Positions 11,259 through 23,891 of a stretch of DNA of 64,000 nt are shown here, one piece after another. The DNA lies in the NCBI GenBank assembly GCA_022661535.1, contig JAKULF010000004.1:1860001-1924000 (forward strand). Direction: 5' to 3'. The notes under the pieces were generated by a model. That model was given only the letters and a program-made list of their open reading frames with translations. It had not been told where the DNA came from and did no database searches. A program made the position numbers and the translations under genes. Numbering within the stretch: the first letter of the stretch is position 1; every line of letters begins with the position of its first letter. Source of the stretch: Eutypa lata (lineage: Eukaryota; Ascomycota; Sordariomycetes; Xylariales; Diatrypaceae).

Positions 11259-12207
11259 AGTAGACCAAAGGCAAAGAGCAAAAGTTAGTAGTTAGTTAGT
11301 AGCCCGCGCTGACCCTGTACCCCGGCGAAAAAAAAAAGTCTCCGACGTGCCCTCCTACCACTCGGCGCTCCCACCCTACGAGAGCTCCACCACGCCGGCC
11401 TACACGCAGACGCCGTCGAGCCGGCCGGCGCCCCTCGTGCCCCCGATAACGTCGGCCTTCGAGGCGCGGGGCCCGGGCTTGCCCCCCATCCCGCCGCCCC
11501 GCAGCCACGCCGACGTGCCCGACCTCAACGGCTTCCTGAACGGCTTCCGCATCCCCACCTGGTCCACCACCACGAGCAACCCCATGTACGCCCGGGTGGC
11601 GCACCGGCGCGCCGCGTCCGCGTCGGCGGGCGGCGGGGCCGGGGCTGGGGCCGGCGTCGCGGTCGAGAACGCGCTCAGGAGTGTGCTGGATCGCGTTGGG
11701 GCGCCGGGGGCTCCTGGTGCTGTTGGTGGTGGTGCTAGTAGTAGTAGTAGTAGTAGTTCTGCTGCTTCTGGTAGTGGGAGTGGGGGTAGTTTAGCGGGAA
11801 GTAGTAGGACTCGCCATCTTGAGGACCCTCATTTGGTCGGTGAGGAGGCTGCTGCGAGGGCGAGACGGGCGAGGCTCGCGAGGGAGAATGGCGACGATGT
11901 CTTGTTGCGCGAGGATAGGCGCTGGGATTGGTTTCTTGGTGAGTTTAGTTGTTCCCCCGATCCCCCTCCCTCTGTTTTTCGTTAAATTGTGTTTAAGTGC
12001 AAGGAAAGAAAGAGACATGAGTGATTTCAACTTCAGTGGCGGTAGTGGATTCCGAGCCCTGAAACTGTGCTGACAATACCCCCCTTTTCCCACCGTATAG
12101 CCCAGATGAAGGATCGAGAGGAGCGCGACCGCAGCTGGGCTAATTTCCGGAGGGAGCTGGAGAGCGGCAACCGCAAGAGGCTCGCGCGGTATATTGGTCG
12201 TCGCTAA
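11052..12207 (+). CDS. hypothetical protein, Ser/Gly/Ala-rich, three exons
   Basis: Exons 11052-11154, 11339-11938 and 12101-12207; product 269 residues. Introns of 184 and 162 nt have GTAAGC/AAAAG and GTGAGT/TATAG ends; joining is in frame at each step. The N-terminus (SAEDFETASIRSAAPSY then SDVPSYHSALPPYESS) is the kind of conserved head seen on uncharacterised mould proteins. A proline-rich part and a compositionally simple Ala/Gly/Ser region (about residues 125-180) follow. The C-terminus is charged and helical (EEAAARARRARLARENGD, MKDREERDRSWANFRRELE). No signal peptide or membrane segment is visible. Function is unknown. Intron 1 carries a long (GA)n tract and an A run next to the acceptor. 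Confidence 0.72.
11219..11254 (+). repeat. (GA)n microsatellite in intron 1
   Basis: About 17 GA dinucleotides lie inside the first intron of the gene starting at 11052, with the purines on the sense strand. Confidence 0.9.
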
Positions 12208-13152
12208 GTGAAGACGAGCATAGGTATACATAGGCACGGCTTCGACCTGCCTGTTTACCTAGCCTTGGGCGTTTATCCTCCCCCTTTACCTATTTAACAG
12301 TCGCCACTGTTGGTTGGTTTATTGGGCTTCTCTAGCTTAAGGGACGCATTTCGACTGCATTTGATGGCATTTCAAGACGGATCATATTTAGGTTTTATTT
12401 TTTTGTTTATCTTTTGTCTTTTATTTCTCCTCGCTCCTTCGAGGATGTCTGTGTCGTGCTTTTTTAGGTACCGGGAGGCATCATCACCATCATCGCAGTT
12501 GTTATTTTCTTGGTTTCTCGGCGTTGGATCGGGTCGGTCGGCTGGGACAGGGACGGATGGATTATTTGTTGGGCTGGTCAGATACGGTTTCCGCGTCTCC
12601 CTCGTGTGTCCTGGTGCCGGAATATGGATGAAGAGATGAGACACGTACGGCGCAGATGAAGCCCTGGTTCTTGTCGCTCCTTCGAGCTACCACAAGTGCT
12701 CTACATACGTATAATTTTAGCATGGAATTTAAGAGAAATCTCGATACGACATCTCCGGGCTTACCCTAACATTCCCGTGTTGTTCAGTGTAGATAGATAC
12801 TTACCTTGGCATCTAATAATGAGGATATACGTCAGTGGTATCACGTCTTTTGAGTCAAGAACCCTAGCTTTGATGGCTGTTCGGTACAGGTTATATAATA
12901 GGGATGTAATGAGCGTTCAACAATCGCATTGAGAACAGAGAAAATCTCGCACCAACTAGTATTTGTTAAGTATTCTAAAGCCGGACCATATTTCTACATA
13001 CCCCATGAAACGCCGTCCGATATGCAGCTTATTACATACATACAGTTTGCACTTGGCAAATGACACGCGCCGCGTCGTTTCTAACATCTCTTCTTTTCCT
13101 CTCAGTATTCTGTAGTTCGTCGTAGTTTTTTGTAAAGTCGGAGGGACATCAT
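12208..13152. other. convergent intergenic region
   Basis: 3' UTR space between two convergent genes. The opposing open frames at 12310-12644 look like chance frames; no gene was recognised. Confidence 0.5.
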
Positions 13153-14122
13153 CTATCCCCTGCTCTTGGTGTTCAGGATAAGGGCGACAATGAGGCTAAA
13201 GGTAGTTAGCATGTTAGTATAAGTTAAAATTAAAAAAATACTCAGAGTGTTCTTGGTGCTCTATGGCTCTCTCTCTCTCTCTCTCTCCAGAAGAAACATA
13301 CCCGTAGAGACCCAGGACCTCGCCGAAAATCAGGATCAGGACCATTCCGACGAAGACTCTCGACTGCTCCATGAAAGCCCGGACGCCCATGTCGCCGACA
13401 ACACCGATGCAGTAGCCTGCTGCAAGACCTGTCATTCCCACCGAAAGACCGCAACCGAGATGCATGAAACCACTATGGTAGGTGTTAGTAATGTTACGTG
13501 CTGCGGTTCATCCTCTGATCTATTTTACGGCAACATAACGAACAAGGGATGGGCGGAAAAGGGATGTCGTACTTGAATAAGCTGTAGCTCTGGGTGGATG
13601 GCGGTGCCATGTCCTCCGCGATCAGGACAGCGATAACGAGCGAGTAGACGGCGATGATACCCGACATGACGACGGGAATCAGACACTTTGCAGGGAGAGT
13701 CTTAAGGTTAGATTATGTCTTCCAATTTGATGATCTTCTTCTTCTGATTGCGAACCTTCATGATCAAGTCTGGCCTGAAAGTACCGACACCTGCGATACC
13801 AATTCCCGACTTTGCCGTGCCATACGCCGCTCCGATGCCTGTGTGAGTAGGTAGGTGGTTAGATACACGTATATATATGTTTTTCTACTACATCTTCTTT
13901 TTTTTCCGACTCGAGAGGAAAGGGGAGAGGGGAATCGTACTGCCGAAGATCATGGCGCTCGCAATACCGGCCTAGATAGATTCGTAGCATTTTGTTAGAA
14001 TTGTCGTGCTCTCACAAGAAGGGGGGACTGTTTATGAGGCTGGCTGGCTGGCTTACCATGCCGACAAAGGGGGCGAACTTTGGAGCGGCCTCCGAAATAG
14101 TAGACATCGTGGACGCCTCCAT
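13153..14122 (-). CDS. vma-11: V-type ATPase proteolipid subunit c' (Vma11)
   Basis: Six exons: 14122-14057, 13971-13941, 13838-13756, 13685-13573, 13472-13302 and 13195-13153. All junctions keep frame; product 168 residues. It is a four-helix proteolipid of the membrane V0 rotor that moves protons into the vacuole. Family signatures are [32 protein letters not shown] and, in the last helix, [13 protein letters not shown] with the proton-carrying Glu149. The [10 protein letters not shown] motif, the FNGFMHL segment and the C-terminal [10 protein letters not shown] point to subunit c' (Vma11) and not c (Vma3). Two in-frame ATGs (residues 1 and 6) could start translation. It is divergent from the Rho GEF gene, with 2.5 kb between them. 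Intron 5 contains a (CT)n tract on the plus strand. Confidence 0.93.
13266..13287 (-). repeat. (GA)n microsatellite in vma-11 intron 5
   Basis: A run of CT on the plus strand is GA on the sense strand of vma-11, close to the 5' splice site of intron 5. Confidence 0.85.
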
Positions 14123-16611
14123 TGTTAGTCGCGTTGATGGGGTGCACAAATAGATTATGGTAGAATGTGTCGCTTTTGAGCTTGCGAAGTGAATGTTGAG
14201 AGGCTCGTTGTTTTATCGTCAGCTAGCTTGGTCCCTAGGTAGGCTGACTGCTTGTATGTAGGTAGTTACAGCTAAGCTGGTTGTTAGGCGGTTTGTTAGT
14301 AACCAGGTAGTTAGCCTAGTGTAGTGCTGCGACACGACCTCAATCGGAGCTGGTTATAGGCATAAGCTACCACGTGATTGGGAGGTTACATAAGCCTTGC
14401 ATGTACAATACCATTCTTACTGTACATACTCGAAACAACTTCGACCCGCTAACCAGAACTTCATTATGTTGGTTTGTTTTAAGTGAGCAAACTCAGTATT
14501 CAGTTAATCTAATGCGAGAAATAAAACCAACTATATCACAACTTGAAAGAATACATATCCCGTAGTTATCTACGTACAGGAGGGCATCTACGATACCCTC
14601 TCGAATGGCCCACGCATTGGTGGTGTACCTACAGTATATGTAGTTAACTACTTCGTAGATGATAAGTTATCCGCATGCACAAGCCGATATCTGATAGGTT
14701 TAGGCCGGAAACTGTGCCGTATGTGGGCATCGGGCTCCTTTATTTAACTTCAAGTTTGGAGGTCTTCTCGTTCCTATTGATACTTTCTGCGGGCGTCAAG
14801 AGGTATGTATGTACCTACATTTGCGTTTCGCAGTCTCGCACGGAAGTTAATCTGATCTGATGCCTCTCTGCAAAATTGAAGGTCTACAAGGGGAAGAGGG
14901 ACGGGTCAACAGTATGTATTCACTTGATCATCTGATAGTTAAATATTTACTTACTGAGTTACCCGGTCTCCCTTTCTCTCTCTTAACCCGACCAGTGCGA
15001 GCTGGCAGGCTGGCAGGATAACAAATGCCTATAAGCGTAAATTGTCTACCCCGACATATGCTACTCGCGCTACTAAATGTTCCATGGAATTTCGTCAAAC
15101 TTCACCGGCGCTCCTTACAGTACTACCACTACTTCTATACATCATGCATCATTCTCCCGAGAAAGTCAAGATTCAACGTCTGTCAAGACATCCCGTGATA
15201 AGCCTAGTTAGCTGATCATGACTTGCCGGTGAATTTATGTGTAATTATCTACGGTTACCTCGATAGACAGATGACAGATGAGAGTGACCGTAGGTACCGT
15301 ACATGTAGTTATGGTCATCGTGGGTTAACTTGGCTGGCTTGGACAGTAACTAAATCCACCACAACGATAACCCGGTTCTAGCCTAACATACGCTGCATAT
15401 ACCAATCGCTACCTCCTGAAATAGTCGGTTAGTCGGTTGAGTAGATGTACTAATATGTATTGTACAATGCACAAGCAAATGGAAGTACCTGCCTGAGGAT
15501 AACAAGATCAAGTTTATAGTACAGCACAATGCAATGCCAATTAAATAAATAAATTAATCATCCTTGCATTTGCATTTTCTATATCTATTTGCACTTAACT
15601 ATTAGATAGTTAAGGAGACTTGTGCTTTACACCTGTTACCTTCATTTTCTATTTGACGGTCTCGACAAACAGGACGGAATGGGTCATCAAGTTAGTACAT
15701 GTAGGTAATAACTCCCCCTAAATCCGCGTTGTACCACTACCTTAAGTACATATTCTACCATAATCCCTATCTACCTACATTTGGTAGTCAACCGAACAGA
15801 CATCTACATATCCACCATTGAATTTCTACAATCTACAGTCTACAAACATTACACATCTTCTAATGTTGTTAACACCAACATGAACATTGAACATACCATC
15901 CATACATACTGACTTCATACACATTTATAGGAGAGCCTACCTACATGTAGCCTACCTCCTACATACGCATATGTAACTTACCACATACATACCTCAACTA
16001 CCACCTACCTTACCTGATCCGACAGTTCCTCAATCCCTCCCTGCCGTGTAATCTGTCTGTACAGTTTTTTTTTAAGTTTTTTTTTAGGATTTTTTTATTT
16101 TATTCACCGCTTGCCTTCCTCTTGCGCTTCGACTCGATAATTAACCATTCGCTTCGGTGCCAATAACGAATTCCCGATAATTCCAGAAAGGTCAACGACG
16201 TGTGGATTTCAAGTTAACAGGCTACGATTATTAAAGGAGCCGGGAAGGAAGAGAAAGATATATCGCTACCATACCTTGGCGGTCGGCCACCACGACGGCA
16301 ACTCCGTCGTCAAGTGTCGGCAACCACCCCCTTTTTTTTTCCTTTTTCATCTTGTCGACAGCATCCTGTCGTCCTTCAACTCGTCTGGGCTCGTCGTCGC
16401 CTAGACTTTTTATGAGTGAGTCCCCCCTCTTCCCGAGAGGCCTCCATTGGGGCCCACTCCTGAACTTGTGAAGCAAACTACACGTAGATGCACATGGCAA
16501 TGCTTCCGCATCAGTTTGGGGGTCCCGTCCAATCCAGTGGTCTCGTGTTAGTTGCCGACTTTTTCCTCAGCCGGTATTGATAATAAGGGTTTCTCTCTGC
16601 AGGACGACACT
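14123..16611. promoter_or_regulatory. divergent promoter region, vma-11 / Rho GEF
   Basis: No coding-like frame. It is rich in TACCTA/TAGGTA motifs, with T-runs near 16065-16098. A GTGAGT at 16416 and a CTCTCTGCAG ending at 16602, ten bases before the Rho GEF ATG, could bound a 5' UTR intron. The open frame upstream of the Rho GEF ATG would lie partly within that intron. Confidence 0.45.
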
Positions 16612-19600
16612 ATGGCCGATTATCAATATGACCAACGCCGATATGGCCCGTCATCCAACAATCCACAACGCGATGCCGCCTTTTCTAACATCTTCGGTGC
16701 CGCTCCCCCTGCCGGCCGTACAGCAACGATGACATCTTCGTCTGGCAATATGCCTCCCCCACATATGATGCCACACGGTGGTGGAAGAACGAATACGATG
16801 TCTGGTGCCGCTCCTGATATGCACCGCATGCCCCCGCCTCGACCTCAGAGAGGAGGCTACGAAGAACCAGGCCGGACGCGCACAATGGATTCGAGTATGG
16901 CGAATGGGTATTATCAGAACCAACGGAATCCTTCCGGAGGGTATCCCCCTCCGGGACCGGGCTATGGAAGACCGGCTCCCGTACCAGACCGCCGCCCTTA
17001 TCCTGGTCCTCCACCTCGACTTGACTCGAGAGGCGGCGGCCCTCCCTCTGGGTACCCCCCTCCCTCTGGATACCCGCCGCGCAACCCTCCACCCCCGCGG
17101 AACTATTCAGGGGGGCCAGGCCCAGGCGCTGGCCCAGGTCCCGGGCCGGGTCCTGGGCCCGGATCTGGGCCTGCTCTTCGAGATGACCCCTATCGCTCTC
17201 AGTCTTTAGCTAGTGTGCCACGACAACCGATGTATCAACCGCCACCCGGGTCATACCAATCACCGCAAAGCGGCTTCAGACACGCGCCGCATCAGCCTCA
17301 CCCGGGCGCCTCGAGAACTACGGCACAAGGTCGAGTCGTTCCTGAACGTCACGACGATCGATCCATGTCGATGACGGGCTATCCACCTCCGGATCGGGAT
17401 GCGCACCAGACTATGAGCGGCAGAGTTATCCCGAATCGAGCAAGAGCCCCGTCTAACGACGACCCGAATATGAATGGATACTCCGGGTTCAACGGATACC
17501 CAGCCGCTCCAGGGACGGCAACGAGAACCATGAGTATGGCCTCCTCCACAGTTGCTGGGGATCACAGTCGCACCATGTCAATGGCTAGTACCATTGTGCC
17601 GTCGTCTGAGCAGTCACAGTCACAATCGCCCTCCTCGTCCCAGCTAGTACACAGGCCCTCTGTGACGTCAACGGGATCTGGGGGCGAACGTCCTCCGACG
17701 GCGAGGATACGAGCACCCCTAGTCTATCCAGCACAGCTCTCAAAAGTAGCCGAATGCTTCCGCCAGAAGATCATCACGGGGGATAGGACCAAGAACGGGC
17801 TAACGTACAAGAGTGCTTTCAGCGGCTCTGAGGCTGTGGACGTCCTGTCCTACATCATCCGAACCACCGATCGGAACTTGGCTTTGCTATTGGGCCGTGC
17901 CCTTGACGCTCAAAAGTTCTTCCACGATGTCACCTACGAACATAGACTACGCGATTCAACATCCGAGATGTATCAGTTCAGAGAGTCCATGATGGATGAG
18001 CCGGAAGAGAAGCCTACGGTCAATGGTGTGTTCGTGCTACTCTCTGAGTGTTACTCCCCGACATGCACAAGGGATCAACTTTGCTACTCCATTGCATGTC
18101 CTCGGAGGTTAGAGCAGGTATCTCGACTTAACCTCAAGCCTCAGGTTGGGCTGAAGAAAGAGCAAGACATTCTCAATGACGATGTAGATCAGACGGACGA
18201 GCAGAAGCTGTGGATCAACACGGTACCAAAGGAAGTTGCCGAGAGCGTGGGAGACAAGGAAAAGAAGAGACAAGAAGTTATCTCCGAGATCTGCTATACC
18301 GAGAGAGATTTCGTCAAGGATCTGGAATATCTCAGAGACTTCTGGATATTGCCACTGCGGTCAAATGGTTCACCCATTCCTGTCAATCGAAGAGACCGTA
18401 TTGTTCGCAGCATATTTAGCAACGTCATCGATCACCCCAGTATTCACTCGGTCAGCTCCAGGTTTGCCAGGGCCCTAACAGAAAGACAGCAGAAGAATCC
18501 CGTGGTTAAGAACATTGGCGATATCTTTTTAGAAATTGTTCCGCAGTTTGAACCATTTATCCTTTACGGATCGAAACAAATGGAAGCCAAATTCAGTTTC
18601 GAGAACGAACGATCAAATAATCCAAACTTCGCCAAATACGTTGATGAGATCGAAAGGAGGAAAGAGTCGAGGAAATTGGAACTGAATGGTTACTTGACCA
18701 AACCCACGACAAGACTGGCGCGTTACCCGCTACTTCTGGAAAATGTGCTTAAGTATACGGAAGATGGGAACCCCGACAAGGATGACATTCCTAAGGTGAT
18801 GGTGACCATTCGTGCATTGCTCACCCGAGTGAATGCCGAATCCGGCAAAGCAGAAAACCGCTTCAATCTCAGGCGCCTTAACGACCAATTGAGATTCCGG
18901 CCCCAAGACCGGGTCGACCTCAAACTCACTGACGAAGGTCGTGATCTAGTATTCAAGACTCAGTTCAAGAAGTCGCCAACCGATCCCACTGATATAACTG
19001 CTTTCCTGTTTGATCATGCTGTCCTTCTCGTGCGCATAAAACAGGTCGGCAAGGGACAGGAAGAAGTCAAAGCCTATAGACGAGTAAGTTATAGCGGACA
19101 TGGCGTTCATCGGAATTTGTAGCTAATAAGTCAACAGCCTATCCCATTAGAGCTACTATCTATTAGAGAGATGGACGAAGTGATACCACCACAAGGTGTC
19201 AAACGCTCATCTTCAAGCTTGCCTTCTTTGGGAGGGAAGAACACCGATAAGAAAGGCGCCGAAGGCTGGCCAATAACCTTCCGTCATCTAGGAAGGAATT
19301 TCTATGAGCAGGTTCTGTACGCGTCGAACCAGGCGGCGAGGAAAAAGTGGCTCGAGTACATCGATTCTGCCCAACAACGCTTACGAGCCAGAGCAGACTT
19401 CTTCAATGTGAACACTCTGTCAAACAGTTTCTTCCAAACAGGCAATTCGGTCAACGCAGTTACTCCGTTCGGTGGGTACAATCAATGCTCTGTTTTAATG
19501 AATAAATTATGCTAACAATATATTATAGACGGTGGCCGTAAACTCATATACGGCACGGACAACGGCATATACGTCTCATCCCGCAAGAATAAGGATCAAT

Positions 19601-20551
19601 CTCCCAAGCGCGTCATTGAGGCGCAGAGTGTGACCCAAGTCGACGTCCTCGAAGAATACGGACTTCTGCTCATTCTATCTAACAAGTCGCTCATGTCATA
19701 CCCGATAGCAGCCTTAGATCCGAATGAGCCTGCACTATCAAAACGGCCCAAGAAGATACAGAGTCACTGCAATTTCTTCAAGACAGGCATCTGCTTGGGT
19801 AGGCACCTAGTATGTTGCGTCAAGTCTAGTGCGCTATCGACGACAATCAAGGTGTATGAACCCAACGATCAAATGAACAAGGGCAAGAAGCAGAAGGGAT
19901 TTGGAAGTTTGTTCAACTCAGGTCAAGATGAGCTTAAAGCATTCAAGGAATTCTACATCCCGACCGAGTCCACATCCGTCCACTTCCTTAAGAGCAAGCT
20001 GTGCGTGGCGTGTGCAAGGGGTTTCGAAGTTGTGTCTCTAGAAACACTCGAGACCCAATCGCTGCTCGACCAGGCTGATACCTCACTCGACTTCGTCGCA
20101 AGAAAGGAGGGCGTCAAGCCGGTACACATAGAACGTCTTAACGGCGAGTTTCTCCTCAACTACACCGACTTCTCTTTCTTCGTCAACCGAAACGGTTGGC
20201 GGGCGCGGCCAGAGTGGCGTATCGACTGGGAGGGCACACCACAGGCCTTTGCGCTGTCATACCCCTGGATTCTCGCGTTTGAGCCGAATTTCATCGAACT
20301 TAGGAATATCGAGAACGGCGCGGTCCATATCGTACCTCATAAGAATATTAGGATGCTACACAGCAGTTCACATGAGGTAAGTCCTGAAACGCCAAGTATT
20401 GATGCGGTAACAATAGATAGCTAACAGCCTACAGATTTTATTCGCCTACGAGGATGAAGCAGGAGGGGATGTTGTAGCAGCCATTGACTTCTGGAAGAAC
20501 AACCGAAGGTCAGAATTGCCTATGCAGGAGAAGGTGCAAGGTTCACTTTAG
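16612..20551 (+). CDS. rom2: Rho1 guanine nucleotide exchange factor (Rom2/Rgf1 type)
   Basis: Exons 16612-19083, 19138-19471, 19529-20376 and 20435-20551; product 1256 residues. It activates Rho1 at the plasma membrane for cell-wall integrity signalling and glucan synthesis. The N-terminal ~365 residues are disordered and rich in Pro, Gly, Arg and Ser. A DEP domain follows at about 370-450 (LSKVAECFRQKI, SGSEAVDVL), then the catalytic RhoGEF (DH) domain at about 551-735 (KRQEVISEICYTERDFVKDL, KPTTRLARYPLLLENVLKYT). A PH domain comes next (LFDHAVLLVR), and a C-terminal CNH domain at about 936-1240 (YGTDNGIYVS, VDVLEEYGLLLILSNKSL). The DEP-DH-PH-CNH order matches fungal Rom1/Rom2. The start is the first in-frame ATG; upstream frame is probably untranslated. 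Introns are 54, 57 and 58 nt. Confidence 0.94.
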
Positions 20552-22745
20552 TGATGGCCATCACGGTTCCACAGACACAATCAGGACATGAGTTATAGCT
20601 GCCTCAACCGGCATTGTCTAATAATCAAGGGCTCTCGAACTTTATAATCTACATGTAGGACCAAGGAGATACTGGATAAGACGTGCAGCAAGCTTTCCAG
20701 TCGGATGTACGTTGGGTGGTTATCTTTTTTTTTTCTTCTATTCTGCCTGGCATATCATTTCTATGAACATGTTTTTTTTAAAGCGTGATCCTTTCTAGCG
20801 AAGAGCGCTTTTTGATTTCTCGTAAGTCTTGGGAGAAGGGGAAGAGGAAGAGGATAAGTCGGGGTCTCTTAAGAAGCTGCCTGCCTGTCCGTGGCTCCGT
20901 CCGGCAACTGCAGTCTACCTATCTGGCTGAGCCGGATCCCACCCAATCTTGATTTAATCTTTCGAGCTAGGTGGTGAAGGGAAGAGGTCTCCAAGACGAG
21001 TGAAGTTACTCTGGATTTGCAAAGAGAAGGGGGGGGAGAGAAGCCTCTCTGACAGCAAAAGGGAGATAATAATGAAGATGTCGGACAGAGAGAATGTGTG
21101 TATTGGGCAAGTCAGAAGTGAGAGAAGAAATAGTACGTGAAAGAGGAGGACGACATGTGGGGGGAGGTTGGTTGATCTATCAATAGTGAAAGAGTGAGAA
21201 GGAGGTGAGAGACAAGTGAGCTCGAGGGAGGACATGTATGTATCGAGACGCCTGCCTACCTTACCTACCTACTTAGTTGGGTGGACCAGGGAAAGGAAGG
21301 GGAGGGAAGGAAGGCGTCCATCTAAGTTAGAAGGAGAATACTTGTAGGAAATGTCAACACGTAATCATCCATACATCACCATCATCGTCGTCATCGTCGT
21401 CCATTGAAATGACTAATGCAGTAATCATTCCGCATATATCTGCATATGGTAACTCACTGCTTCATCACTAAAACAATTAAGGGAGAGTAAGAAGAATAAG
21501 GCCTAGAGGGATTGAATATGTATGGTTTTCCTCGAGTTTTGCAGTATACGTACGTGATGGATGCCTATTCTAAGGACATCAATAACTACTGCTACTGCTA
21601 CTATCGATATTTCTCGCTCTTGCTAGTTATTTGGGTATCTTCAACTTCGCTGAGGCCCTTACTCTCCCCCTTTAAAGAATCCTACATATGATAACACAAA
21701 GCCGCATCAACCAGCTTGCATGTTCCCGTTCTTAACTTAGTGGAGCTTTGCGTGACCCGGCGGAACTTAGAGAATCTATAGGTATGTACCCCCTATTTTT
21801 AGATAGATACATACGTATTGCCCTACTGTTATTACCTACCTATATACATACCTAGGTACTTATATATTATCCGTGTGTAATGATCTCACCCGAAACGTTT
21901 ATATACCTAACTACATACATGTAAGTATGCACTCACTCGGCTATTGATACAATTAACTAGGATTGCGGTTGCTTCGATGCCCACTTTTGAAAGGGGGGGT
22001 GATGTGGTTAAGCTTTTCTGGCGCGGAGGTTAAAAAAAGCCACGGGCCCGCGCCGTCGGGAGGAGGGAGGCGGGCGTGGGTCCTGAATCTGCACGCAGGG
22101 TACGTCCATATGTCCAGGGTCGGGGTAATGTGACTACCTAGGTAGGCAGCTAGGATCAATGGAAGTAAGATAGATACCTGTGTCATGTATTTTTCTGAGA
22201 TACATAGTAAACTCCAAGGATTGTCAACTTAGGTAGGTATGTATATAGAACAGGTAGCTAAACCCATTAACCCGTCAGCCCCGTAACTGGATAGACACAA
22301 TACATATAAGGGTCGATTTGTTTAGCCCTCCCACTAAGGCTAATAATAAAAGCCCCTATTCACTCCTTGTCTTATCTTATCTTTCCTTACTTAACTTATC
22401 AGCTTGGTTGTAAGCCGAGCCTATCTATGCATGGAATGTTTTGAGCCGGTGACGACAGTTCTCTCTGCTTTGCTATTCAAGTTGCTGTGTTTTGATATTT
22501 GCAATCGTTGTTTACACGTGGGGATTTCTTCGGTCACTGTAATGTGGTCGGGGAAACCCCATGTCCCCCTTTCTTCGTTTTCGAGACAAAACAGCTGTTG
22601 TGGTGTATGTACAATATATCTATTGCACATACAGCTTTCGAGCTCTTACTGTGGTACCAAGGGATATAGAGTTACGTGTCTGAGGTTAATCTATAAATAA
22701 ATAAATAAAATGGAATCAACCGTTAAAGGAGTACCTAGAGAAAGA
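20552..22745. other. intergenic, no gene seen
   Basis: A purine-rich zone (20820-21320) and AT-rich sequence, with a CATCATCGTCGTC simple repeat near 21380 and two TACCTAGGTA palindromes (21849, 22135). No coding-like frame. Confidence 0.5.
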
Positions 22746-22879
22746 AGGATTGGATTAGGTGGATAATTGTTGTTGTTCTAGGTTAGGTTACAGGTGGTCC
22801 ACAGCCCACTTCAAATACCGCGTACAGTGCCTCGCACTTGCCATCTTCCGTACCTGCCACCAACAAGACCCTTATACAC
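22746..22879 (+). repeat. left copy of ~134-bp direct repeat
   Basis: Begins AGGATTGGATTAGGTGGATA, continues through TTGTTGTTGTTCTAGG, and ends near TATACAC. It matches the copy at 23757-23891 almost perfectly over the first ~110 bases and less well at its right end. Confidence 0.85.
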
Positions 22880-23756
22880 AAGTGACCACCGGGCACCTTC
22901 CATTCTTCAGCTTTTTACCACTATTGACGATGACCTCATCGTGACCAGTCCATTCGAATCCTGCTCTCCTGACCTACTCGCTCAGCTCGGACAATTCTGA
23001 CCAGAAGTGGTGGTTCTTCAGGCTCACATGAGCCCCCTGACGCGACGACGTCGTCGGTATCTCAGGTGGTCCTCAGGAGTCATCAACTCCTGCCGCCATG
23101 GGCTTTTTCGGGGCTAAGTGGATGAATGCTGATGAGCCAAATGAAGGCTGTATGTGGTATTTTCTGAAGTAAAGGTGGTGGCGGCGACGTTTTTTTTTGA
23201 AAATGGTCGACGAATTTCTGAAAACGTCGATTGAAGGGCTGTTGAGGTGGTTCGACGTCTGCTGAAGTGAATCGACGACATCTTCTGAAGCGACGACTTC
23301 TGAAGGTGGTTTCTGAAGTGGCAATGCAGGTTGTCAGAAACCTAGTGGTTCAGAAAACGTAGGTCTTCAGGAATGGTGTAGGTCGTCAGCAGACAACTTC
23401 TGATGTAAATGACCTGCCGTCTGAAATGGTGAAAGGCGACGACTTCTGAAAAGCCATTGAGTTGTCAGCAGCAGCTCAGGTGGTCAGGAATCGTCGTCAG
23501 AAACCTGACTGTTGACGACGTAAGTGGCAATTGACGACTGTTGAAGAGGGCTGTTTTTCTGAAGACCTAGTGATAGAATTGATGACCTGCTGTTGACCGA
23601 CGTTTTCAGAAGACGACGATTGCTGACGACGGCAACGCAAAGGTAATTAGACATTACAAGAGACGATAATTTCTGAAGAAACGACAAAATTCTGATGATA
23701 ATACAGCTCCGAGAGCCACCAGACGAATGCTTCCTGGCCGAGGACACCAAAAAGAG
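22880..23756. repeat. simple-motif-rich core between direct repeats
   Basis: This stretch is built mostly from recurring short words: TTCTGAA or TTCAGAA (about 18 occurrences or near-occurrences), CGACGAC, GTGGT and GTCGTCAG, at irregular intervals. It looks like a decayed tandem array, unlike all neighbouring DNA. Open frames exist on the minus strand (23073-23324, 23484-23750) but have no recognisable protein. Confidence 0.65.
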
Positions 23757-23891
23757 AGGATTGGATTAGGTGGATAATTGTTGTTGTTCTAGGTTAGGTT
23801 ACAGGTGGTCCACAGCCCACTTCAAATACCGCCCACAGTGCGTCGCACTTGCCATCTCCCGTACCTGCCCAACACCTAGTTGCCTATACAC
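23757..23891 (+). repeat. right copy of ~134-bp direct repeat
   Basis: Second copy of the repeat at 22746, offset 1011 bases. Differences are few (for example GCGTACAGTGCC versus GCCCACAGTGCG) before the ends diverge. Confidence 0.85.

Noticed and set aside
22751..23890. LTR retrotransposon or TRIM
   Set aside because: Ends can be read as TG...CA, but flanking bases show no target duplication and no primer-binding or polypurine site was identified; kept only as a direct-repeat unit.
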